Of a stretch of 64,000 nt of DNA, positions 37,701 to 49,700 are shown piece by piece. The stretch lies in contig NC_134653.1 of NCBI RefSeq assembly GCF_030463565.1, forward strand, positions 30,379,150 through 30,443,149, read 5' to 3'. The notes beneath the pieces were generated by a model. It was not told the origin of the DNA and searched no databases. It saw only the letters and a program-made list of their open reading frames with translations. Source of the stretch: Pelecanus crispus. Its lineage: Eukaryota > Chordata > Aves > Pelecaniformes > Pelecanidae. The number at the start of each line of letters is the position of its first letter. Position 1 is the stretch's first letter. The translations under genes and the position numbers were made by a program.

Positions 37701-40700
37701 TGGGTAGGCACTAATCACTTGGTTGCTTCAGGCACTTCCTCATTAGCACTACAGCTCTGCGGGCTGATCCTCATTAAAACATATTCCAGAGAGCAGGTGG
37801 GCTGCACTGGGTTGACAGCGTGAGGCAGCATGGATGGGCAGCCCCAGGGAGCCCTCTGCTTTGGCCAACAACCCAGACACACGGCAGTCATGGGGCAGAG
37901 CAGCACAAGGCAGGATGGCTGGACTCCTCGGTCTGGTAACCGTGAAGTCCTCAGAGCTGTGGCCCCAGTTCTGGGATGATGAGGGGATTTGGGGGAGGAA
38001 GTCAACGAGGCAAAACTCAGTTAACAAAGTTTGAGGTTCCAGCCTCAAGGTGAATTCAGGGAAACCAGCCACCAGAGTCAGGAGCCTGCTCCCATCACAG
38101 GGAGGGCTGGCAGGCCCCCTCTCCCTGACCCCCGCGGCTCCCACCTGCACATGATGTTGCGGAGTTTCTCCAGGTTGGCAGGTGTGAAGTACCAGTAGTT
38201 GCGGTCACACCGCTGCACGTCCTTCTCAATGCGGTGCAGGTTCACTGTGTACATGTCCAGTAGCTCTGGCTGCCCAAAACAAAAGCGAAGTTGATTTGTT
38301 TTCAAATGAAAAACAAACAGAAAGTTGCAAGGGCAACGGAGCAACAGGGCAGAGTTTGGGTGGAAGGTGGAGAGCCCCCGTACGCACAACTGCAGGATTA
38401 GCACATGGCAAATGCAGGTAAGTAGTGGGACACCCAGGAAGAAACCCACTCAGTAAACAAGTCCATACTTACAGAGTAGGTGACGCCCGTTGAGGAGACA
38501 GCAGACGTTTCACTGTTGGCCAGATCAGCTACAGCCAGAGAATCCAGCTGTGGGTACAAACTCTCCATCTCCGGCTCCTCGGAGAGGTTATCTTCACTCT
38601 CCACCAAACTTTGCTTTTCAGCTTCACTGTCTGCCCAGCTCTCTACCACAGTCAGGGCCACAGCGTTACGATCACGCAGGACCCCTGCCGAGCTCTCACC
38701 CATGGGAACAAAGTCCACGCTTCCACCAGTGGGAAATTCACCTTCCAGGCTGTCTTGGCCTTGCAGCTTCTCCTCCTGCCGGGCACTGTCTGTGTCCTGT
38801 GGGCCTGGCACATCGGACGCACCGGCCTTTCCCTGAGAGCTGGCCGAGGATTTGTTGGTTTCCAGGGCACTGTCCTCATTGCTGAAGCTGCGCTCTGAGA
38901 ATCCCGATGCGATGGAGAAGTTCTGGGAAGAGGGGTGGCCAGAATCAGGGGAACACGTGCCATTGGGAACTGTCCCGTTGGGGATCTTGCTTTGTTTGCC
39001 ATCTTCCAGCTGAGCATCTGCTTCAGTCTGTTCCACGTCATCAACAGATTCAAACACCTGCAACGCACGAGCAGAGAGCCACTGCATTTGCTAAACTGTT
39101 GGGAACATGGGCATTATGTCCCCAAGAGCTGCATTCAGCAGTTAAACAGTTCCCAACATGTTCCCATGTTCCCAACGGTGGGGAGGGAGGAAGATCTGCT
39201 CTGTATGTGCAGGGCTCATAGAAGCAACCAGTGGAAGAAAGCTCAGAGGACTTGAGGGCATGTTAACTTACTAGTGCTGTGCCTGGCTGTGGTTCCCACA
39301 TCTTCACTATAGTGAGAGACAACTTCAGCCTGAGCATCTCTCTCTCTCTGTCCCATTTTAACCAGACTCTTGGAGGAATTTCTGGGCACAGTCCTCAGCC
39401 TTTAGGTTCCCCTGCCTGGATTTGGCAGGTCAGTGCTTGGTTGTTTCCACAACTCGGAACCCACAGTCCCTGCTCCAACGGACTACGCTTTACTCAGCAT
39501 AACAGATTGGGCAGAATGTCATTTAAACAGGTTGGTTAAACACATGGTTACTAACATGGAGCAGCCAAGGGCCCTCAAGTGTGAAGGCCACGTGGGGGTT
39601 GGTCCTTCGAGCCCGGGCAGAGCAGGCTGGTGAATATTAAACACCGCCAAGCAGTGCGCAGTTCTGAGCTCAGTGGCTCCAGAGGCACGTTTGTGAGTCA
39701 TTTACCTCCTCCAACTACCGCTTCTGTTGGCCAGAATTCATTATGGTTACTGACTAGCAATCAGCTCAAGCCAAGGCAGAGAGGCATATGCTGTTGGGTG
39801 GCCGGTGTCTGAACGAGCAAGAGGGGACAAAGAGCTGCCGCTCACCTGCGTGCTGGAGCTGGAGTCGCTCTGCAGCCGGGCGTGATTCTGTCGGCCGGAG
39901 CTGCAGCTCTGTGAAGACTGCAAGAGAGAGGGAAAAGGCCAGTGAAAAGGCAAAGAGCATGGTGTCTGGAGCAGGAGGAAGCTCAAGCCACGCTATCAGA
40001 GGTGGGCGCATCTGCACGTAAAGAACAAGCAAAAACCGCATCCAATACATTCTCATATTTGACCCATGAAAGATATTCACGTTACATCAACTCCGCTGTG
40101 CAGATTTGTCACACGGTGCAGCACCCTGCCTCAGCCCGTCACTGACGTTTACTGCTGGAGAAGATGACAAAAAACAAAGTCCCAGGCCAATCCAGTTGTT
40201 CAAGCACTGTATGTTTGGGTCTGAAATGAACTGCTTTCTTCTGGCCTTCAGAGAGGTCACGCTGTCTCCCTGGAGCGCAAATTTCTACAAATCTCTATCC
40301 TAATTTGGCAGCAATGCGGCTCACCCCATCTTAGTTTACATAAACGGTGAAGTCACAGGCTATAAAACAATCCCTCCAAGCATATTAATGTTTTTTTCCC
40401 TTTCTTAAAGGACAAATATTGACGTTGCAAGCCAAACTCAGTGGAGGCAGCCATCTAAAAGTCAACAGCACCCTTTTCTGGCTTCCAGCTGAAGCACAGA
40501 AGGAAGCATTGGGCTTTGCAGCGACTAGTTCAGTGCTCTGCCTTGTGGATTCCCTCTGAGCAACCAGCCTTCACTTAAGAGCGAGTCCTCCCTGTTATCT
40601 GAGCCACCCCTGCGCCAGGCTGATCGTAGCGCAGGAGCCTGTGGCTGCTCACGCTGCACACAAGTCGGGATGTACAGAGCATTGCAATGACATCACACAC

Positions 40701-43700
40701 AGACAATAGAGTTTTAAGAAAACACGGCACTTTCAGAATGGCAGCACGAGTTGTCCCCACCCTAGTATTGTGGGTGTTTGCTGGGCAGGGCTCTGATGGA
40801 GAGAGGAAGGGCGACAGTTTTCCTCCATTACCATGGGAGCATTTTATAACAGGAAATTTCAGATTAGGATGGGAAAAGGGTGAACCTTTGCATGTATTAA
40901 CTCCCCTCGCACAGCTCCCCTCGCAGCACACGTTCCCAGAACAGCCAGACATGGGTACAAAAAAAAGAACCACAGCAGAGATGCTGTGGGGATGGGAATG
41001 ATTCACGGGGCTTCAGCAATGCTGACCGTGCAGCTCACCTCTGCTCATCCCCTGCGAGAGCTGTGTCATCCAGCTCTTGCATGCAGACCCTGGTTTGGAC
41101 TTGCCTTCCCTGCATTTCTCCCTCCCTGTACACAGACACGTAGCCCACATGGTTGGGGCTGAGCTCATCTCTTTCCAAAAGCACCCACACAAACCCCCCA
41201 GAGGAAACCAGATGAAGTCTCCAGTGCTGCACCTACTGTGCCCTTTTCGGCTTGGCCTCCGTTTGCCTCTGCTGCAGCAGCACAAGGTCAAATAACCCAG
41301 CACTGCTTGCTCTGCCATGCCAGGCTGTTCTCCTGCAAGGACAAAACCCACACGGAAACACTCCCTGGACTCTGTCCCCAGGACTGCCTTTCCTTTAACA
41401 GGCTTTTCCCTCCACACCCTTTGGTTTGGGCTGTGGATCTAACTCCTCACTGCACTGCTATCAGCTAGTCCCATGGAGCTGGGTGCTGGGGCCCAGCTCT
41501 GTCCCACGATGGCACGGCATACCGAGGCTGCCCCGAGCCCTGCAGGCTCCTTCACGGCCAGTCCTAGAGCCGCCCCGCTCCTCCTGCCCACAAGCAGCGG
41601 CCCAGGCTTTCTCTGTGCCCAGCAGCTGATGGAAGGAGGGAGTCGAGAAGCCCACTGACCTGTTTCACAGCCCCTCAGCGCCAGAAACACGGTCTTCCTC
41701 CCTCTGCCTATTTCAACATTGACTTCATGGAGCTAATGCTGATGTGTACCAGGAGCGCAAACTGGGTAACGGATATCTCTTGTTCTCCAGAAATACCCAC
41801 AAGGAACATTTCACAGGACTGGCAAGAGTCTGGATTTGGCTGTGCAGCTCCACAAATGAGTTCTGGGCTCCTGGCTGACCCGCTGCCCTCTGCCAGGACC
41901 CCCTGCCCTCTCCCTGCTGCCTCTGGCTTTCAGGCCCTCTGTGCCCAGCACTCCCAGCCAGGGGCACAGATGCAGAGCTGTTCAGTGCTGCTGTGGATAC
42001 CACAGCTGCAAGAACCAGAGCAAATTTGTTAGACCTCCAATACGTCACTCGGGCTGCAGATCAAAACCTCTCGGTCAGTGCAGTACCACACAGTATGGAA
42101 ACTGGGGTCATACTGCGGGAGACGCCCACTCCTACTGCTAAATACTCTGGAAGAGCAGATGAAAGAAAACAGGTAAGAAAGCTCCAACTCTAACTTGCAC
42201 GGATTACAGTGCGCAATGAGGCGCAGAGGCAGGCAGAGGTCAGGGAAGGAGGGTGAGCAAGAACTGTGTCTCCATCCCTCCCTGTCGCACAGACTAACGC
42301 GGAGCCTGGGTGGGCTCAGCCCTCCCCAAGCTCCCGCACCCTCACCTCGTTGCTGATCGTCGAGTCCCTGTGCATCATCCTCTGAATGTGCGAATCCAGA
42401 CTGGCCCCAGAGGAGCACTTGGCCAGAGCTGCTGCGTGCGACTCCTTCTCCCGCTGCCGGACAATGGCCTCGCAGCCCAGCCACTCCGCCATGGTGTGCT
42501 CGTAGCAGGTGCGGATCTGGTCATCAGCCTGCGGCGTTTAGGGAGAGAGAGAGGGTCTTTGAATGGATGCCCCTGGCACAGCCCAGAAACCAGTGCCTCC
42601 TCCATCCCCCAAACAGCCCTGCACAGACAAGTTAAGTGCTTGCTTGCATTAACTATGGCTAGATGGGATGTAAAGTCACCCATCTCCGGCACAGTGACAG
42701 CCAGAGCCTGACCCACAAAACCGCGCAAAAATTAGGACAGAAAAATGATCATCCATCTCCTTCCTGCCTTCCAGAGGTGTGCAGGGCACTGAACATCAGC
42801 AGCCAGCAGCCGCACAGGGGAATGTCGAGCTTGGTCCTATCATTTCTTGCTTATCCGAGTCTTTCTCCCACCTCCTATCTACAGCCACCATACAAAGCGG
42901 GGACAACACCCAGTGGGTTCACAGGGTGGACAGATGCTTCAAGCTGTGAAATATCCAGGGAACACCAGTACAACACACCAGGCTGCTGAGCTGGCAGCAC
43001 ACCCATACCAACCTCTTTCCTTTCTGCCTCTGTCATCCCAAACTGATAATGGCCCAAAAGGAAGGGCCAGACAGCCTTCCTGATCTCATGCTGGATCCCA
43101 CCATAGTAGATCAGCCGCAGCAGCTCCTGGTCCTCGTAACTCTGTGGGAAGAGCTCTAAGTCAGCGCACAGACGCAGCCAGGACCGCAGCCCATCAGCTG
43201 GCACGTGCAAGGGCAACCCCAGCCCAGCCACGCCACCTTTCAGCACCCAGAGTGCTGCCCAGATGCTGAGCACCCGCAAACTTGCTGCCCATTCATTGCA
43301 GGTGCTCTCTCAGATCTCTGCTTGGGCTTAAGCGCAGCCAGAGGACCCTGCAGATGGAAGGCTCACCACAGCCAGAAAGGGTCCCAAAGTCCCTCAAGGT
43401 CACCGCTGTGCCTCTGAGCCCCGGCAGCACGTCAGGACTGTGGCACTGGTCACAGCTCTCCAGCTATCCTGCCGTAACAGCACGCTGGGACCCCCCTGAA
43501 GACCACAGTACTCAGAGTGACAGACACTGCTGCAGACAGGCTCCAAAGAGAAGCATGCCGAGGAGAAGAGCCTTTGTTCCCCAGCTTCCACACATCAAGG
43601 ATTAGGAGCCCCGGGCTCTGTGCAGCCTGGGGCAGGCTGTGTGACTTCTCTTCTTGGGGAACTTCTCAATTTGCTTTACCATGCTATGACAGCTTAAGTG

Positions 43701-46700
43701 ACGCTGCCCTAGACGTCCCAAGCCCAGCACAACTGGCATGTCCCAAGAGCATCGGCCCTACCGTGCTGTCCTGCAGGTATCTCTGCCATATGTCCACAGT
43801 CAGTCCCGAGCTGGCATTGCAGGGCACATCAGGAGACACGATGTTGTGGTTAACCAGTGCAGATAGGTGGGTTCGCACCGTAGAGAGGTGTCTGCAATAG
43901 GCCAGCCCTGCATCAGGCAGAAGCACACATTCAGCCAGGGAACTTGGGGAGCCATGAGGACGAAGTGCAGGAGAAAGCTCTGATGAATCTGGTCCCTGAA
44001 GGAGACCCTCTGAAGCCACATCCAGCCTACGCAGCAAAGCAGGGAGTCTACTGGGACAGGTCAGTATCTCATCGTCTTGTACCACCAGCACTGCTGCTCA
44101 CTGGGCTGAAGTCCAAAGACCAGAGTTCAGATGTTCGCTCCCAATACTGAGCATGTGTACCTAGGGCCCTGCATGCAACAGACTGGTCCCAGTAGCCTTG
44201 GCCGCTGCCCTGCTGCCTCAGCACCACTCCCAGCCAGGAGCCCAGGACCTTATCCCTTGCCCATCACACATCTCAAGGCATCATGAATGTGACAAGTACT
44301 CACAGCCGTAGAAGGCCCGGGAGAGGATTTGGTACTTCATATTGTCACACAGGAGCTTCAGCGGAGCTCTGCCAATAAAAACATATCAGATGTGAGGAGA
44401 GGAAATGCTCCCGTGCTTTCCCTCAGCCCCTGCTTTGATCTGACTCTTCCAGCTTTGCCTTCAGAGGTGCACCACAGGACCTCTGCTCAGCTTGGGAGCA
44501 GCAATTCTTGCTGCCAGGACATGGCCACAGAGCAGCTGAGACGTCCCAGATGAGGGGACAAGCCTCACTTCAGCCTGGACATGTCCCACTGGCCCCTGCA
44601 AATGGCCCCTGGACAACCAAGCTGAGTGTGAGGCTGGAGACACCACTTGCACCATAATTACTCTAGTTCAGCCATCCACCTGGGCTTTCACCTGTAACCT
44701 TTATTTCATTTTACCTGTATTTCTCAAAGCAAGCAGCAGCAGAGCTGTCATACCTTTCGTGGCTGCAGCCGTTGGATGGCCCACCATCAGAGGAGCCACT
44801 CTGAGAGCAGGAGGAGCAGGAGGACTTGCGGGTGCTGGGCTGCCACATGGGAGGCAGGCCAGTGCCTGGCGTGTCCATCAGGTCCTGGGGCACTGTAAGG
44901 GGGCAGACAGAGGAGCATCAGCTACTGTCTGGCACTGCCCCGGAGTCAGAGGAGCCACAGGAGGTCAACAGAGAGGAGAGTTTTGATTAGCAAATGCAGC
45001 ATCCCACACTCTTCCCAAGGAGACTCCAGCAACCAGGTAGGACCCACACCAGGTAATCACAGCACCAGCACTGGTGAGCTCAGGAGAAAGGAAAGGAAAC
45101 AAAGAGCTTTGATGAGAGAGAGTGAGAGGACCATCCGCTAAGTACAGTGCCTTCAGCAAGCTACTCTGAAACTGCTGAGTGCCAACCTAGGGAGACAAGG
45201 GGCTGCAACAGCCTGTCACACAGATGAAAAGAAACATGATTGAAATCAACCGTTGCCCCAGGAAGAGTGGAACACTGGAAGAGAAAAGCCCCCATCTCTC
45301 AAACACTAGGATCCCATTCAAGATTCAGGGAAAGACGGGAGCATCCAAATCACAAGACAGGAGATAAAGACTTAGATGAAGAGGTTGAGAGGGACAGCAG
45401 GAGCAAGTAGCTCTTCATGTTGTCACTTGCTAAATCCCTGATTAAACTCAGAAGTGCTATTGCAATGGCCTCGGATCCTGTGCAGGTATCGCCCTGCAAA
45501 CTGAACAGGCCCAGAGCCAGTGCAAGGGGAGCGTGCAGCCCCGAGAGCTGAGCTGCCCACACGCTGAGCAGCTTGGCTGCTCTCCGGGCCTCGAATAGCC
45601 CCTGCCATTCGGTCTTGGGCCTCCCTAGGAAAAGGCCATCATGAAGAAGGTGAACTACGGGATGCAGAAAAAGATTAACAAAGAATGCTATTTGGTCACT
45701 CCTTGGAAACTAAATGGTGGTAGAACTTCCAGCTGGCAGAGGGCTCGCCCCTGGTCTCACTGACTCTCCCTGCTTGTGATACTGAATAACTGATACTAAC
45801 AAGAAAAATGTTGAAATATTCCTATTTCCCTCACACTGAGCAGGTGCTGATGGGTCAGTGACAGTTGGTGGTGACAGGGTAATAATAGCAGTGACAGAGA
45901 TAATTTCTCTGCAGGAATTATCAAGTGACAACACAGGCAAGCAGTAGTACCAGACACAAATGACAGCTGCATTACACTGACGCCGAGAGGCCCCCAGAGC
46001 GGCAAGGGAAGGTCGGGACTTGATGGGAAGACTCAGAAACCATTTAGGGATCACCACCATCTTGCTTGCAGCTGGAGTCCTTGCGATCTTCCCTCTCACA
46101 GCAGTGATGGAGATCACAGATGCAAGGAACGGATGAGAATTACCATTAATGGTAACTAGAGACACAGAGAGAGGACAAGGGCACAAATGAAAGGGGAGAA
46201 AGGCAGAATCTGTAGAGAAGAAAGAACTGGTGCAGTTCCACCCCGCTCTGGGAAGGTCCATAGGAACCACATGGACTTTGATGATCCCAGCTGAGGAGAC
46301 TGTAGAGATTCATTTCACAGAAAATTTGGCCCCCAGCATGGAATTTTAAGGGGTAGATCAAAAGGAAACTACAGAAAGAAGCATCTCTATCTGCTGTTTT
46401 AGCCTCAGTCAGATTTTTATCTGACTCACTGAATTGTGTTAGTCAGCTGAAGGCAGGCAGAACTAAGTATAATCTTAACTGATGTTCGGAAGGAGTCAGA
46501 GGAGATGTGATTGCCCCCTTTGAGGCTAGCCTCAAAAACACAGGAACACATTTTTGATCAAATTTCATAGCTTTTTAAAAGCACTCCACAAGTGTTCTAT
46601 TGCACTCTTGTTTTCCCCTTATAAAATCATCTACAATGTTCCCAGAGGTCAAAAAATTGTTCTTAGTATCCCACAGAAGAGTGAGGACAAATGTATAGTC

Positions 46701-49700
46701 ACTTCAGCCAAGCACATTGTTCAGATCATTCACAACCAGACTTTAAGAGAGATTTCTGTTTTGGTGAATCCAGCAGCATCCTCTCCCTTGCCCTGTGAGC
46801 TGGGGAGTGCAGGCACATGGGTCAAGCCTGGCAGTACGCAGAGAAGGGTGCTGGAACCTCTTCTTTGCGCTGCAGAAGCAACACTGAAGGAACATAGCTG
46901 GATTTAATGCAGCACTGGTGATAGCAAGAGAAGAATCAGCCCTGGAGGCTTGTGATGGTGAAAAGTAACTCCCAAGGAACGTGACCGAAGTGAACCTTAC
47001 TACTGAAATTATGTGCAAGAATTTTTTTTCCAACCATTAAGGCAGTCATGGCCTGTTGTGCAGCTGCACTCAGTAGCAAGTGAAAGTTAAAACAAAAAAA
47101 TAAAACCCCAGCCCATACATGATGTCGAATAAAAGGCAGTACTGTTACAAGCTAAAGCCCATTTCTCTGGAACCATTTCCTGGTGCAAATTGCCATGTGC
47201 CTGTCAGTGCTGCATCCCCAGCTGCTCATACACCCTGTGATAACCCACCTGAAACACTCTCTGCCAACACACTCACCGAATTCAGACTGTGTCCCTGGGT
47301 AGATTATCCTGAAAACGTAATCTGTGGCTTCATCATCTTCCTTGTCAGATGCAGACTCGGAGGAGCCCTGGGGACTTCGCTTCCTCAGCTTGGGAAACAC
47401 CTTCCCCTAGGTGAACAAAACCTGTCCTTCACAAGCTGCCCCACGTTTGACCACGCAGGACAGCATGGTCGCTGCCTCATTTGCCGAACTTCTGCCCGAC
47501 AAGAGCATGTGCTTTGTCAGCCCAAATGATGTTTGCATGTTCCCTGTGCTGAAGCAGCCTTTGGATTAAGCTTTCCATTACATGGTGAGTATATAACCCT
47601 GTTTGTGCACAGGGTATGTATACTCCATGCAGCATGTCCAAGTCCAGGAGAGCCAAACCTGCCATGCCTCATGGCCAGCACCACCATACCACCTCCCTTC
47701 TGATTTGCCCAGAAGGGTCTGTTTAGCTGGTCAAGGCCATGAGCTAAAGCAAACTGCCATATTTCAAGCCCACCTTCCTTCTTAGTTTTGGGAGGGGGTT
47801 TGTTTAAAATGCAGCAGCCCCTAACATCGGGCAGAGGGTCCTCCCCATCAGTTCTGCACTGAGACACTCCACAAAGGAACACCAGCAAGAACCCGCAGTG
47901 CCATGGTTTCAGGAACAAGCCCAGGGTGCCTACCTTTCCCCGTTGTGACCAGAGGGGTGGATCCAGCTGCCCATGGGGCAGGAGGCCATTCTCCAGGCAG
48001 GACAGGAACTGCAGTAAGTGCCCTCCTCTGGGGAACCGCAACGGGGGCCTCTGAATCCCATCCTGGCTCACCAAGACAACCGTTCCGCCGCTGTCTACTA
48101 TTAGCAACAGTGACAGCAGAGAGAAGACACACACGTGAATGGGGAAAACACTACCAGTCAAAAATGCAGAGGACAGGCAAGAAAGCTCAGGGAATTGTCT
48201 TTTTGGTGTGCAAAACAAAGAATTTCTTCCTTGTTTGGATTCTTCCCTAAGGCCATTACAAGTCTGGGGCCCTGGAGAAGGCTTGCCTGGGAGATTGCAC
48301 TCTTGAAAACCACAGAGTATTGCTCCGCAGGGAGCGCTCCCTAGCCAAGCACCACAGCCAGGAGCTGCTTTAAAGGTTTTCCTAGAAGCACTTACATAGT
48401 AGTGACCACCCAGAGCTCTGGACATCTGCCCTGGTGCTGAATCAAAACATCCCCATGTGGGCACTCCCCAAAGATATAATGAAGCAAGTGTCAGGGTGAT
48501 AACACCCTCCAGCAGCCCCCCACTCTGGCCTTACCTTGCTGGTGACAGTGCAAATAGACGATCTCCTCCAGGCGAATAGTCATGGCATAGTCCCAGTACA
48601 CGCTGGAACAGAGAAAGAGAGGAAGGCATGAGCTTCAGGGATGCAAGAGGCTCTGCTTCTGTTCATACCAGCTCCAGATCCTGCCTCCAGCTATCCTGGT
48701 GCCAGGGGAAGCTACAGAAAGGATGAGGTCCCAGCAGCAGCACGACTGCCACAAAGCCAGCCTGAGTCAGTGACAACATCCCTCCAGAACCAGTAACTGT
48801 CCCTGCTGCTACAGCTCAGTCAGGACAAGTCCAGTCCCACCTGCCCCGGGATGTTTCTCTATCCTTACCTCGTTCCCAGACATGGACAACGTGCCCATGG
48901 ATCCCGGCAATTGCAGGGAGGGACGTGGAGCCCTGCAGAGCTGAGCATTCTCCTCTGGGCACCCCGGAAAGGACTCCTTGCCCTGCTGCAGTGCTGGAAG
49001 AACCCCATGAACCTGGTAGAAGCAGCTCCGGAGCCCCAAGGGAACACACAGGGCAGTCCAAGCTCTGGTGAGCTGCTGTCCCCAAGGGAGGGGGAAATAA
49101 ACCCTCGCAATTTGTGGGTTTTTTCAATGCTGAAAATAGGTTTGGTCCCAGTTGCTTCTGTTCGAGAACTGCACTCCCTCAGCACAGGCACCTTCAGGTG
49201 ACACAGCAAATCTAGAAAACTCTGGGAGAGCTGCTGGTCACCGGGCAGGGCAGAGGGCCAGAGAGATGCCAGGAGGAAACCGGGGAAGGGGATCTCACCA
49301 GGAGACACGTGGCCTCACAGAGGGCTTCATTTCTGTGGAGAGCCTAGCAAGAGCACTGCTCTGCGAGGGTGTCAGCATTTAATAACATCCTACTTCTTTG
49401 CAACAAAGCAAATTTCCAGATTCTGAGCAGCATTATCTGCCACTTCACAAAAAAAGCGCTTAAAATAAAGGTGTTATAAAATGGCTCATGAAGACAGTTA
49501 AGAACGGGAAGGGGTGCATAAGAGTCACTCCTTGTAGATTCATACTTACTTTGTCATCTGACTCCTCTCTTCCTTGGTCACGTCTTGACACTGGGAAGTT
49601 TTAGAGCTTAGGCTGATGCCCAAGTCAAGAACTCAGAAAAGTAGTGTAGAGATGAAAATAGCATTTTAGGGGGAGGGTACCAGGCATAATGGAACAGCCC

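Noticed and set aside
45710..46270. A 186-codon minus-strand frame in the j-k intron as an extra SGSM1 exon
   Set aside because: It shows no similarity to the human alternative exon and no matching pair of splice sites and phases.
47517..48464. A 315-codon minus-strand open frame as one gene
   Set aside because: Only 47934-48097 is conserved (SGSM1 exon i); the rest is flanking intron that happens to lack stops.
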